This document shows positions 33,223-46,900 of a stretch of DNA of 64,000 nucleotides, piece after piece. Both the position numbers and the translations under genes were made by a program. The notes beneath the pieces are model-generated. The model did no database searches. It was given only the letters and a program-made list of their open reading frames with translations, and was not told where the DNA came from. Positions within the stretch are counted from its first letter, which is position 1. Every line of letters starts with the position of its first letter. Source of the stretch: Phaeosaccion multiseriatum (taxonomy: Eukaryota > Ochrophyta, other classes); NCBI GenBank assembly GCA_965112735.1, contig OZ218950.1, positions 5,766,001 to 5,830,000 of the forward strand, written 5' to 3'.

Positions 33223-33588
33223 CTCGTATCTCTTCTTCGGTGTAAGGCGAGCCTTGAGTGCCCTAACCCAGCTCTCGTGCTCTACAATGCCATCTGCGCG
33301 AATCACCAACACGCCCCCCGATCCCCCTCCTCCTCCTCCTCCCCCTCCTCCTCCTCCTCCTCCTCCTCCCCCTGCGCTACAAGCAGAAGAGGTTTCGAAC
33401 CCGGGTTCGCACAGCAACGCCACACCGTCCACCTCCGTGGTGCTGTTTCCCGCATGCACGGTGTACTCAGGAAGTATGACGGTTACACTGCGAGGGTCCA
33501 TGAGGAGGTGGCCCTTTACCCTACGCTTGCTGCGGCTTCGAAAGTACGTGAAGCGGGTGGCGTCCAACACACACCAGCGCTTCTTGAT
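33190..33588 (-). other. PH domain exon of the giant protein
   Basis: This terminal exon encodes about 132 residues. IKKRWCVLDATRFTYFRSRS and DPRSVTVILPEYTVHAGNS fit the first strands of a PH domain, and the invariant Trp of the C-terminal helix is in HESWVRALKARLTPKKRYEQ. A poly-Gly loop of about 17 residues is inserted between them. PH domains commonly bind phosphoinositides; the basic KKR and KRR residues fit that, but binding is inferred. Confidence 0.8.
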
Positions 33589-36500
33589 CTTTATGGAGGG
33601 AGGGTGTGGGGTGCCAGAACGGTCGTGGGGGGGGGGTGGGGGGGGGGGGGGGGGGGTTGCGTTGTCTCAGAACAGTTCAAACAAGGTTTGAATACTGAGC
33701 TTTGAGTTTGTGTGTGACCTTTGATCAAAATCAATTCTCTCTCACAGTAATAAGACTTGAGATTAGGCAAGCCAAGAACAGTAGCAGGGCAGTAAGACTT
33801 AAGACTAGGCAAGCCACACGCAAGATCAAGCAAACCAACAAGAGGACAAGAGGCGGGCAACGGAACCACCCCAGGGGTGCCTAGAGATGAAAAGAAGCCT
33901 GACCTTGGGTGGGGGGGCGCGCATTCCGCTCCGGTGGGGAAAGTGCATCAGCACCGCAGGTGGGCCTGTGTAGTTGGGTCTCTGCTGGGCCTGATTGGGA
34001 CCCCCCACCCCCGAGGGGTGTGGCAGGTGCTGCGTAAAGTAAGTCAACAACACGGCGCACTTCCTCTCGGTGGCCACAGCGCTGTATAGACGGAAGGTCT
34101 GTTGCATGCCCACGTGCACGGCGGTTTCGAAACGATCCCGATAGGACGTTCGCTGGTGGTGCTGTCGCCGCTGCTGAAGTGTCTGGGGCCCCATCCGCAC
34201 GGAACCCCCTCCTCCACCGCCCATATGACTGCCGCTACTGTTGCTACGCTTCTTGCTGAGCCTGTTCTGCCTCTGCTGTCCCTGCCCCTGCCCCTGGCCT
34301 TGCTGTTGCTGTTGCTGTGGCTGGCGCCTTTGGGGCCTTTGGTGAGTGAGGCTGGACGGCGCGCTGCGGGCGTTTGAGGTGGCGAGAGGCGGAGGGGACG
34401 TTACGGAGGACACAGCGTTGGCAACGACGCCTCTTCCGGCCTCATCTCCTCCTACTCCTGGTGCTGTATCACCAACTGCTGCTGCTGCTGCTGCTGCTGC
34501 CCCCGCTGCTGTCCCCGCTGCTGTCCCGACCAAAGCCTCCCACGTCCCTGTCGTTGCTGTTTCCCCTGGGGCAGCAGGCTCCCCCCTGTCAATACTGAGA
34601 CCGCTGCTTGCCCCTCTGCTGCCATCTGCTTCTGCCGTTACAGACTCGCCACCACTCTCGACCGCGCGAGAGTGACTGGTACTACTGCCTGCTGCAGTGC
34701 CTGCTGCAGAGGTAGCAGTCATCGCAGTCGTGGTAGTAGGAGCAGTAGAACAAGTGACACCTCCGATGGCTCCTCCGATATCTCCAGTGGCGACGTCTCT
34801 CCTGGACAGTGGTTCTAACACACTCATGTCCAGCGTCTCTGAGGCGTCCACGCCCTCACCCCCACTCCCCTCTCCACCTCCACCTTCTCCTCCTCCTGCT
34901 CCTGCTCCTGCTCCTCCTCCTGCCATACCGCCCTCACTCATGGTTCCCCGCAGCTTAGGCGCAGCGATGGCAGCAGACGAAGAAGCAGCACCCTTCGCAA
35001 AGTCGCCATGAGCAGAGGCGAGGAGCAGGGGTTGCTGCGCAGGAGGATTGCCTTGACCTTGACCTTGACTTTGACTGCCATCCCCTCCCCCCCCTACTGC
35101 CGCCATAACCGCCTCTGCCCTGGTCTTGGCCGCCGCCGCCGAAGCAGCCGCAGCCGCCTGTGCCTCGCCCCGAGCGCCCTTGCCTCCCTTGCTCCCCTTA
35201 CCCCCCGGACCTGTCTTGCCCGCCTTCCTCCTCGTCGCTGCAGCCACCACCGCCGCTGCCTGAGCACTACCCTTGGGGCCTGCCGAAGGCGAGGCCAGGA
35301 ACTGCGCCACGTGTCTTGTGCTCAGCAGCGCTCGAAGGAAGGGCCGCACATCATCTACAGCGAAGGCACACATGGCGACGACGTCCAGGGGTTGGTCCTC
35401 CACCGGGGGCTGCAGTGCATCACCAACGGCAGGCTTAGGCTCCTCTTCTGGTTGTTGGCTCTTGGTAAAGAGGTGATATGGCTGAAACAGGTTGGCGAGG
35501 ATACAGAACAAGTCGTAACGGAGACTCTCGGCGCACTTGACCACCGCCGACGCATCCTTCCGAAACAGCTGCGACAGCTGCAGAGGATCGTAGTGACTGG
35601 CGGACTGGCTTTGGCTCCCTGCCTGGCTTTGGCTCGCATGATTCGGGCCCGATCCACCGCCACTCCCACTCCTACTCCCACTGCCACTAGCAGTCGACCG
35701 CACAGAGGAGGCCGAAAGCCCAGACATATGGCTAGACATGTGACTGCCTTTTCGGTCGAGTCGCACCGAGCCCTGGGCACCGCGGTGCCCCTCGGGACCG
35801 CCCCCCTCGGGCCGGCCGCCGCCCCCTCGGGTACCGTTTCCCCCCCGGGGGCTTCGCAGGGCCCAGGGGCTGCTGTTGAGCGGGGAGGGACAGGTGGGCA
35901 GCTTTGGCTTTGCGCTGCCGATGAAGGGAAAGACAGGGTGTCTGAGACCCCACTCCACAGCCGCAGCCGTCGCAGCCCCTACTAATGACGCCGCTCCACG
36001 GCCTGACGAAGACGACCCTGCTCCTGTTCCTGCTACTGTTGCAGCTGCTGATGTATCACCAACTGTTGCTGTTGCTGCTGCAGCTGCAGCAGCATCACCG
36101 ATTGCTGCTCCTGTTGCTGATGCTGTCTCAGCAACTGCTGAACCTCCTCCTCCTCCTGATGCTGCTGTATCACCAACTGCTGCGCTTGCTCCTCCTCCTC
36201 CTCCTCCTCCTCCTCCTCCTCCTCCTCCTCCTCCTCCGTCACTGCGCTCGTGCTCCTTCTCCTTCTTCTTCTTAGAGGAGAAAGACGAGGATGAGGAAAG
36301 GCCCATGAGTAGTGATCGCGACCTCCCCACCCCCCTCCCCCCCCCTACGGAGGAGGAAGCCTCGGTCTTCCTGCTGAAGGACACCGATAACCTTCTAGGA
36401 CCTCTCCAAGACCCTCCCTTCCCTCCAGCGCCAGAGGTTCCTTTCTTCCCGCCGGAGCTTTTCCCCTTCCCTCCCCGGCCACCCTTCCCTGCTGTATCTG

Positions 36501-38323
36501 CCTTCTTCTCCTCCTGGTGGGTGGCAGCCATTGCCCGAATCATGTCCAGACGCTGACCGAAGTGGTGTCGGTATCGAGCGGGGAGGGGAGGAAGCATCCC
36601 ATGCTCCAGAGGGTTGAAGGCCGCCCCGGATTGCGCCGCATAGTACAGGATCTCGTCGCTCAATTTGGTTGCTGATACTCCTCCTCCTCCTCCTCCTCCT
36701 CCTCCTCCTCCTCCTCCTCCTCCTCCTCCTCTTCCCTCCCCCCCCCCCCCCTCCTCCTCCTCCTCCTGCTGCTGCTGCTGCCACCGCTGCTGCTGCCACT
36801 GCCATTCCTCCGACCCCACCCACCAAGCGCTTCTCCCACGCCTTGTTCAGCGCCGCCCTAATCCCCACGTCGGCGTCCGGAGCGAAACTCTCCCTGTCCA
36901 TAGTACAAGCAGCCGCATACTCCAGTGCCCCTGACGGGTGCACCACACCCTCGTTAAGGTCCACAATGGTAACGTGACTTGCCCCCGTGAAGAGGGAGAG
37001 GCGATGCAGCAGCCACGTAGAGAGGGTACCGCTGTTGTTGGCACTGCTGGGCCCGGAGTTGTGGTGGTGCCCCAAGCTACCCCCCCCCCCGGACCCAGAC
37101 CCCGGGGGATGCCCGCTACCCAACAGGGACGCGGACTCCTTGGAGAGCGACGGAGAGGGCTGATGTTGCCCGTATGATGACGACTGGTGGTGCTGTTGTT
37201 GTCCATGGGTGGGTATGGATGAAGGCCCGTTGCCGGATCCCAGCCCAGCAGCAGTAGCCACAGGGCCACCACCCAGGGGGGCCAACCAGTCGGAGCGGAA
37301 GCCTCTCGCCGCGGGTCCTCCTCCTCCTCCTCCTCCTCCTGCCTGCTGGGGACACACCTTATCGATCGATTGGACAAAAGGACATCGGACAGCGGGCAGG
37401 GGCAGGGAAGGGCAGGAGGAGGGAGGGGTGGGTGAGAGGGGAGGAGGAAGAGTGCAGAGGGAGGAGGAGGGGCCACAGAACAAACATGACCGAAACTGAC
37501 GGGGGTACACGTTCGTTCCTGCCCAAATCGCAGGCACGCGCCCACACGCGCACCCACGACTCAAGCACACACACATACACGAAACACAACAAGCACACAC
37601 ATACACGAAACACAACAAGCACACACATACACGAAACACAACAAGCACACACATACACGCAAACACAAAGTCCATTTCTAACCTTCTCCAGCACTGCCGG
37701 GTAGGTGCCCATGAGGAAGGGCTGCTTGCTGTCCACGGCGTGTTTCAAGAGGTGTGCGGAGCTCAGGTGGCACAGCGGATTGAAGGCGTACGTCCACTCC
37801 AAAGGCAGGATGAGTCTTAGCAGCGCGGTGGACGCTTGCATGAGTAGCTCCTCCTTACCCGGGCTGGCCACGAGTAAGACGGGTTGTTCGAGCAAGAGGG
37901 CGTTGACGAGGAACAGCACAAACTGAGGAGAGAGGGCCTCTACTAAGGCGGCCACGGCATTGTCCTTGGAGAGGTAGTCGTGTTGGTGATCCAGCACATC
38001 CTTGGAGGGGCGCAGGATGGAGGACGCGATGTCGCCAGTTGTGATGGACTCCAACACTTCGTCGTAGCAGCCCACCCTACCTCCTCCTCCTCCTCCTCCT
38101 CCTCCTCCCGCTCCTGCCGCGACTGATGCTGTTGCCACACCTGCTGCTGGTGCTGCAGATTTCGCTACCTGAGCTGAGCCGTCTGCCTCTGCCTTCGCAG
38201 CACTGTGTTTGAGCACACTCTGCTGTTGCTGACTCGTACCCGCCGCCGGAGGAGCCGGAGTGGAGGGGGAGGGCGGTAAGAGCGGTGAGGCAGATACAAC
38301 AGACGCAGCAGCGGAAGAAGCTT

Positions 38324-38355
<32 letters not shown>

Positions 38356-41300
38356 GTCACCGCTGCCGTCGGGACCTGCCCTCCTGAGGCCCCTCCAGAC
38401 GCCAGTGATGATGATGCATCTGACGCATCCACCTTCGCGCTCTCTGTCTCCCTCTCAGCCTCGGTGTCTCCCTCTCGCTCTAATCGGCTCTCAAGGTGGA
38501 GAAACGATCGCTGCCGCTGAGCCGCGGGCCTCCCCAACGCAGAGAAAGAGGAGGGCGCCGAGGAGGGGAAGGAGGAGGGTGGTGATGTGCATGTCAATGT
38601 GCTGAAGGTCGTCTCCGTCCGCCCTGCCTCCGTGTTGACCACTCGGCGCTCGCCCGTCTTGGGACAGAAGTACAGGTAGCAGCCGTCCATAAAGAGGAGA
38701 AAGTGAAACGCCGGAGGGAAGGGATGCCGACTGCGCAGGAGGCCGGCGTCCCCCCAACCTCCTCCTCCTCCTCCTCCTCCTCCTCCTCCTCCTCCTCCTC
38801 CCCCTCCTCCCGTCGTCATCAACCCCCCCCCCCCTCCTCCTCCTCCTGCCATGGCGCTGGCTGAGCTACTCCGCTGCTCAAACGAATGACGACGACCACT
38901 TCCGACTACACCCGACTGCGAAGGCGTAGAGGCTTTCGCCGCCGCTGCTGCCACTGCTCGCCTAGCCTTGGAGGAAGAGATGAAGCTGCCGCTGCCGCTG
39001 CTGTACTGGCGATACTGTCCCGAAGAGCTGCTCCTCCCGCCGCCGGGGCCTGAGAAGGCTGAAGAAGGCAGGAGAAGGCGTTAGACACATGAGAAGGAGG
39101 ACGGAGTACAGCGCCCTTCCTTCCTTCCTTCCTTCCTTCCTTCCTTCCTTCCCACTCCCTCCACTCCCCCACCCACTCACTCACTCCACTCACCCGCCTA
39201 CTCGCCCACCCACTCACTCACCCACCCACCCACCCCCTCACTCACCTTGCTGCCCGGACGATGGTCGGCTGTTGGTGAGACTCCAGGCCGCCCCGCTGCT
39301 CGATCGCAGTAGCGCCGCACCAAGGGGGGGGCTCGCCATGGACCGTGTCGACAAAGGCCCGAACATACCCATCCCGGGTGGAGACTGCGGCTGTGGGTCC
39401 TGCCTGAGCTGCTGTATCGCCAACTGCTGCTGTTGCTGCTGCTGTATCGCCAACTGCTGCTGCTGGTAATGGAAGTTGTGTTGGTGGCCGGAGATGCCGA
39501 GGCGGAGACCCTCGAGGTCGGGGGACGTGAGGGAGATAGAGGAGTCCGGAGAGAGGGCCATCGATGAGCTTCCCGTCGAGGTCGACGGTATATGCCCCCT
39601 CCCCACCCCTCCATCCACTGCCATCCCTCCTCCCCGCTCTACCCCACCTCCTACTGCTGCTGCTACTGCATCACCAACTGCTGCGTCTGCACCTCCTCTC
39701 TCCGGCGGGGATCCAACAGCCGATGACCGACGCTGCTGTATCACCAACTGCTGTTGCTGCTGCCCACGTGCACCCCTACCCTCTCTTCCTCCTTCCAGTG
39801 CCCCTTCGAGAGCCCCCCCTGTCCCCTCACGCGACCCCGACTCCTCACGACCGACTGTAACTGTATTGGCCGTCCCAGAGGTAGTGGCCCGACCGGTGTC
39901 TATGGAGGCAGGAGAGAGGTCGGAGGGGAGGAAGGCAGGAGAGAGAGCGGACATGTTCGAGCTCATATGTGCAGCCATCGTTGTCCTTGTTGGAGAGGTC
40001 ACATTCACACTTGTGGGCATTGTTGTTGTTGTTGTAGGAGGAGGAGGAGAAGGAGAGCTCACAGTTGGCACAACGGAAACCTGCAACTCTTGCTTCTCTT
40101 CCCTCCTTCCTGTGGCTTCGTCCGAAGATTCCTCCAGTGCTGTTTCCCCCGCTCCTGCCGCTACTGCTCCTTCTGTAAGTGGCGGCGCCACTTCCCACAG
40201 AGAGGACGTTGCCGATGAAAACGTGGACACCACGATTGAAGAGTTGGAAGCACCAGACTTCAACTTTGATGGACCACCACCACCACCACCACCACCACCA
40301 CCACCACCAGCCGCAGCAGCAGCAGCAGCCGCAGCCGCAGCAAGAGCCGCTGAAGCACTTCCTTCCACCGATGCACTTCGCTGCCGAGAGGTGCGCGCGC
40401 CTCCTCCCTGTCCCTGCTGCCCCTGTCCTCCCTGCTGCTTCAGCCGAGCGCCCCCCGGGGTGTGCCCCCCCTGGAGAGGGCCCCCCTGGAGAGGGGTGAT
40501 GGAGGTCTTGATGATAGGCCTTCCTGCGGTCTTGCCGAGGTGCACAATGCGCTGCAGAGTGTCGATGTTGTCTTGCCGCAGCTCGTGGACACCCAACTGG
40601 CCAGCAGAGTATCTGGTGTTGGGTGGGGTGGGGCGTCGATCCGCAACAGTAAGTCAACAACAACCAACCAACCAACCAAAAAGAGCCAACAACGTCAAGC
40701 ACATCACATGCACCCACCTTCTAGCAGTCGTCTTGATGTGGCAAAAGCATGTCCACAGTGCCCGGGCAGTACCGTCCATTGCCATCCCATCCATGCCACT
40801 GCCGTCGCCGTGCAGGCGGGCGTGGGCAAACGCCTCCGCCATACCCGGTGACGAAGAAGTTCCCCCCCACTGCCCACCACTCAAGCCGTACCAGCTCGCC
40901 GCACTAGCCCCCGCTCCTCCATTCCCCAACACAGAGGGAGGCATGTAGTGTCCGTGACCATAGCCATACCCACCAAGTGCTGTACCAACAAGTGCTGGAC
41001 CACCGCTCGTCGTGGGGGGTCGACTAATCACACTGTGCATCATCGAGGACGGATCCCCATACTCCCCTCCTCCTCGCCTGTACGCCCGGGAAGACGACGA
41101 ACCTCCCCCACGCTTGTGTGCAGACGCAACAAGACTGCTCGCGCTGCTGCCAATCTCAATCTCGGATTGCCTCTCTTTACCACCCCCGCTCGGGTTGTTG
41201 CTACTGATGCTGCTGCTGCTGCTGTTGGTTGCTTTCAAGCGGGCACTATTCGTCTTCCACGCCCTAAACTTCCACTTCTTGGCAGCCAACTCTGGTCCTC

Positions 41301-42760
41301 CTTGTCCCCCTTGTTGTGGTTGCTGTTGTTGTGCGCGTTGGGCCTCCCCCACCACATCACCTCTCGGTGGGCGTACTTCTCCTCCTCCTCCTCCACCACC
41401 ACCACCACCACCACCTCCTCCTCCTCCTCCTCCTGCTGCTGCTGACACAGCTCCTGATACAGACGCTGCACGCGGGGGCGGGGAGCCATCCTCCCCCCCT
41501 CCAGTTCGACTGCTACTGCCCCTCCCCAGCTTGAAGCGCCCTCGCAGCCTAAACGAACCACTTCGACCGCTCTCCTCCTCCTCCTCTCCCCCACCGACCG
41601 TATAACCGCCGCCGCCACCACCGCTGCTTGCGCCAGCGTTAGTATTAGTGTTGTTGGTGGTTGTGGTGGTATTTGTAGTCGCGCCGAACGCGATGCTGCT
41701 GAGCCTCCGTCGCAGGCTTTGGGCAGGGCCGAAGATGGAACTCGGTGCTCCAGAGCGAGTCGAGCGAAGGGACGAGGAAGACGCCGACCGGGACGACGAT
41801 GGCATCCCGCTGGAAGAAGCAGAAGATGTCGTCGATACCCTGCCCCCCACAGCCCCTTCACCGACCGTGCTGCTGCTACTGCTGCTGCTGTTGCGTGCCC
41901 GCCTACCCCTATTCCGTATCACAGAGAACGGAAGGGGCGTGGGGACTCCTCCTCCACTTGGATGGGGTGGACCGGACGAAGAACTGATGGGATACATTCT
42001 CTCCCTCTTTCGGCTGCTGCTGCCAGTAAGGCTCGCCATCGTTGCCGTGGTCGTCGGCGGATCGCTGCTGTTGTTGCTGACTTTACCCCTCACCACCTCT
42101 CTCCTCCCTCCTCCTTGCGCCCTGCTTGGATGAATGTCCTCGCTGCTCGCCCTTGCTACTTCTTGCCCTCCTCCCCCCCCTAGACGGAGTTTCCCCCAGC
42201 GACTGCTGCCTCTGCTGCTGCTCCTGCGGCTACTCCAGCGCTCACTCCGTGTTAAGGACGAGGCCCTCGCCCCCCCGTGGTCAGGAGAGAAAACGGAGAC
42301 AGAGACATTGTTCTTATCCCTGTCCTTGCCCGCTGCTCCTCCTCCTCCTCCGTCTCCACCCCCGCTACCGCGAGCAGCAGTCACCTGCCTGCTACTGCTT
42401 GCCCCCGCCGCACCGGCACCACGAACCACAGGAGGGCTGTTACCCAGTCCCATCCCTAACCCCAACCCAAGTATACTTCGAGAGGGAGGGCTGTTGCTCT
42501 GGCTCCGACTGCGACTCCGGCTGGCCCCACGCCTCCCTCCATCAGCAGCCCCGCCCCCACCCCCACCCCCGCCCCCACCAGTGGCGTTGGAGCTAGTGCT
42601 TATGTCACTTGTGTATCCGCTTGTGCGAAAGCCTGCCGCGCCCCGGCCACGTGCCGCCATTGCCACTGGAGGAGGCGAAGAGTCTCTGCTTGTTCCTCCC
42701 ACCTCCTCCCCACCGCTCATCACCCTGTCCCTCTCCTCCTCCTCATCTTGCTTCTGCTTC

Positions 42761-42794
<34 letters not shown>

Positions 42795-43889
42795 CCACCA
42801 ACTGCTGCTGCTGCTGCTGCTCATGTCGTTGTTGTTGAGTGTCGTTCTCCAATCCCGTCCTCCCGTCGGCAAATCGGACCCCGCCCCCCCCTCCTCCCCG
42901 CCTTTCGTGTCCTCCTTGACCTCCTCTTCCTGCCGCATCCGCATTTTTCAGCTCCTGTGCAGCACCAGCACTAGTACTAACACTAGCATCGTTGCTCCAC
43001 TCTCCCCGGCCTGTGCCAACCCGTGAGGCTCCCTCTCCGTGTCCCTGCGGCTCACCGTCAGCATCACCGCCAGGTCGACGCTGCTGCTGAGACCCAACGA
43101 ACTGCTGCTGCCCCTGCGGCTGCCCCTGTTGTTGCGCCTGTTGCTGCAGACGCCTGTAGGCCTGACTCCCGCCAGAGCCAGAGCCAGCGCCAGTGACAGC
43201 TCCCTGGCCACCCACAGGCAAGCTATGATTGTGAAAGTGGTTACCAACCTGTGGCGGTAGATGTTGCCCCACGTCCCCTGAGGACCCGATGGTTCTCCGA
43301 CCCGGCCGATGATGTCGTCTGTGAGTTGCCTTCCTCAGACCCGGGTAGCTGAGCACCACCGTGTCGAGAGCCATCCACCCGACCATCATGTGTGTACTCG
43401 TAGGAAGGGCCGTGCGAGTGAGGGGCAAGCCCGCAGAGTGAGGCACATGCGCGGGCAGAGGGCCTTTTGGTCACGCGTGTGTGTTGTGCGTGTGTGGGTG
43501 TGTGTGTGTGTGTGGGGGGGGGGGGGGGGAGGGGTAGAGAGAATTAGAGTGGTCCATCTCCTTCCCTCTTCCTTCCTGCAGACTCGCTCCTGTTTTCTCT
43601 CTCCCGCCCATCTCTACCTTCTCTCCATCTCTCCCCCCCCCCCTCCCTCTCCTCACTCAGTCACTCACTCAGTCACTCACTCAGTCTCTCACCTGCCAAC
43701 ACGAAACTCAGCCGCACCACTCTCTGCAGCAAGGCATGAACCTTCACAAGTGTGGCCGGCGGGTGCTGCACAGTGGGCAGGGCAGGCGTGCGTAGGGGCG
43801 TATGCCCACTCGAGCGGCCTCCAGGCATTCGATGAAGGGCGCCCGACCGCTGCATCCCTCCCCCTCCTCGCTGATGCTGCTGCTTCGGA

Positions 43890-43922
<33 letters not shown>

Positions 43923-46900
43923 TGCTGCTGTTGGTAGTGGTGGCCACTCAGCCCTGCTGCCGCTGCTCCTGCGGCTTGCTGCTGCCGCTGAGACGCCATT
44001 GAATGGGTTCTCGATCTGTCGATTCCACCTGGTCCGTGCGGACTGCCCAGGGAGAAGAGGTAGTCCTCCGACCCTGCTGTTACATTTGCTGTTGCTGTTG
44101 CTGCTGCTGCTGCTGGTGTCCCGCGCTGCTGCTGCTGCTGCTGCTGCTGCGAGGGCGGGTACTGTCCTTCGTAGTAGGTCAGCACGTCTTGCCGCTGTAG
44201 GTAGGCAAGCATCAGTAAGTTCTGCGCTTCCTTCCATGCCTGTTGGTTGTTCAGACACACGCCGCCGGCACGCAAGGAAGGATGAGGCTGACTGACTGAC
44301 TGACTGACTGGCTGAATGACTGACTGACTGACTGACTGACTAACTGGCTGATCAGCTGACTGGAAATAACTGACCTGTACCTGCCTGACTGACAGACATC
44401 TTCTATTAAACCGAGGGACCGACTGACTGACTGACTGACTGACTGACTGTCTGTCTGACTCTGACCGACCGACTGACGTACAGACCGACTGACTGACTCC
44501 ACTGCCTCACTGCACAACTCCTTCACTCACTCACCGACCCACCGACTGACCAGCTGACTGCCCCCCCCCCCCACCCCCGCCACGCCACTGCCCTCTCTAC
44601 CTCTCACCTGAAACGCCAACAACGCTCGGCCCATGAGCCAGTTGACCTCCGCGCTATTGACCAGGGACAGCACGAGTAGCAAAGGGTTGCCAATGCCCCC
44701 CGCCAGCTCCAATCCTGCGTGCAAGGTGTTGTCGAGTCCAACGAGCAGCCTCCTTCCCTCTCCGGCGGCGGCGCTGTCGAGGGGGTAGCCTTTCAGGGCC
44801 ACGTCTGCAAAGAGTCGCTCGAGCTGCATCTCCACGACTTTGGACACGCACTTGGCCTGTTGGTGATTCATCAAGGAGGGGGGCAGGGGGGACACACGCA
44901 TATTAAGGTACCCATGGTCTCACTTTCAGTTTCAGTCCCTTGAACTCCATATCGAGATTACGTGGAGATCGATATGCCATTTGTTACCTGTCGGTAGTGG
45001 TCATCCAGGCCGCGAAAGAGGGCTTGAGCGTCGCCATACGCCTCTTCTGCCTTGAGCACGAGCTCGGCCTCTTCCCCCACGCCGCTCGAAGACGAGCATG
45101 TAGACGCTCTCTGCTCCTGCTCATGATCCTGCTGTTGCTGTTGCTGCTGCTGCTGCCCATGTGACTGCCCATGTGACTGCCCATGTGACTGCCCATGTGA
45201 CTGCCCATGTGACTGCTGATGGGCAGAGGGCCGACTCGCTGCTGCTGCTGCTGCTCCCTCTCCCCTCAAGGCAGTGGTCCCTCCCTCATCCTGGGGACCC
45301 ACTTCTCGCACGGAGCCCAGGGAGCCCAGGGAGCCCAAGGGGTCTAACGAGCCTGAGGAGGCAGGAGGATTCGCTGTTGCGGCGGCTGCTGCTGCTGCTG
45401 CTGCTGCTGCTGATTCCTTTCTTCTTGTTGCCTTAGCAATCCCTCTCGCCTTGGCAGCGAGTCTTTGGAAGCACCTCCCCTTCAGCAGCAGGAGGCGCCC
45501 CAGGGCCATCGAGGGCTGGCCAGGGTCGGGCAGGCGGCTCAAGGCGAGGGTCGTCTGTGGAGGGGAGGGGAGGGGAGGGGAGGGAGGAGAAGAGAGGGGA
45601 CGGGACGGGAGGGGAGGGGAGGGGAGGGAGAAGAGAGGGGAGGGGAGGGGAGGGGAGGGGAGGGGAGGGGAGGGGACGGAGGCAAGGAGGGCCAGGGGCA
45701 GTGGAGGGGGTGCTGAAGGTCAGGCAATAGACCAACACGGCGCCTGATGGCAGCAGACGGGGGCAGGGAAAGCGCATCGCTGGCGAGCAAGGGCAAGGCA
45801 TATACGATTGGGCCCTCACATCCTCTCTCTCCCTCCCTCACTTTCTCTCTCTCCCTGTCTCTCTCCCTCCCTCACTTCCTCTCTCTCTTCCTCCCTCACT
45901 TTCTCTCTCTCCCTGTCTCTCTCCCTCCCTCACTTCCTCCGTCACTTCCTCTCTCTCCCTCTCTCTCTCCCTCCCTCACTTCCTCTCTCTCCCTGTCTCT
46001 CTCCCTCCCTCACTTCCTCTCTCTCTTCCTCCCTCACGTTCTCTCTTTCCCTATCTCTCTCCCTCCCTCACTTCCTCTCTCTCTCCCTCCCTCACTTCCT
46101 CTCTCTCCCTATCTCTCTCCCTCCCTCACTTCCTCTCTCTCCCTCCCTCACTTCCTCTCTCTCTTCCTCCGTCACTTCCTCTCTCTCCCTATCTCTCTCC
46201 CTCCCTCACTTCCTCTCCCTCCCTCCCTCCCTCCCCCTCCCCTTTACACCCCCCTCACTCCATCACCCACTCACCCAGTGTAGCGCCGTATTAGCGTCCC
46301 CTCCGGCAAGTCTGCACTTTGCTCTCAGCATTAAGAACTCGATAGGCTTCACCGTCACGACACCCCCACCGGGGGCGTAGGCCTTCCCTGCCCCCCCCCC
46401 TCCCCCTGCCCACTCTCCAGAGCCGCCCCCTCCCCCGCTATCTCTTGTAGCAGGCAAAACATCTTCTCCTCCTCCTCCTCCTCCTCCTCCTCCTCCTCCC
46501 ACTCCTGCTGCTCCTCCTGGCCAGCTCACCCCTCCTCCCCAGGCCACCCCCACCACTGCTCCTCCTCCGGCTCCTGCTGCCCCTACTCCACCACCACCAC
46601 CACCACCACCACCACCACCGCCAGGCCCTATCCCGCCGGCTCCTCCTATACTTGACCCGCCGCCCCCCCCATCCCGGTTGGAGCTGGCGAGGGTGTTGGA
46701 GCTTGTGTTGTTGTTGTTGACGATATCCTCGTCTGCCTCCAGCACTACCCGCTCCAGGGCAGCTTCGCACGAGCTAAGCTTCCGCAACTGAGGGCACACA
46801 CACGCACCGAGAGAGAGAGATAGAGAGAGAGAAAGATAGAAAAGAGGGGGAGAGAGATAAAAGGAGCAAGAGGATGATGACAACAGAGCACCACGTGTGT

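Noticed and set aside
33380-33420. TTTCGAACCCGGGTTCGCA as a tRNA T-arm or terminator hairpin
   Set aside because: It encodes CEPGFET in the PH-domain exon and no acceptor or anticodon arms surround it.
35008-36556. Long plus-strand open frames opposite exon 17
   Set aside because: Low-complexity shadows of the minus-strand Gly/Ser/Ala-rich exon; the minus frame carries the dDENN segment.
39476-40948. A 490-codon open frame on the plus strand
   Set aside because: It is antisense to the exon-15 and exon-14 coding of the giant gene, is full of Pro, Ala and Val runs expected from reversed Gly/Ala/Ser codons, and has no domain or splice context.
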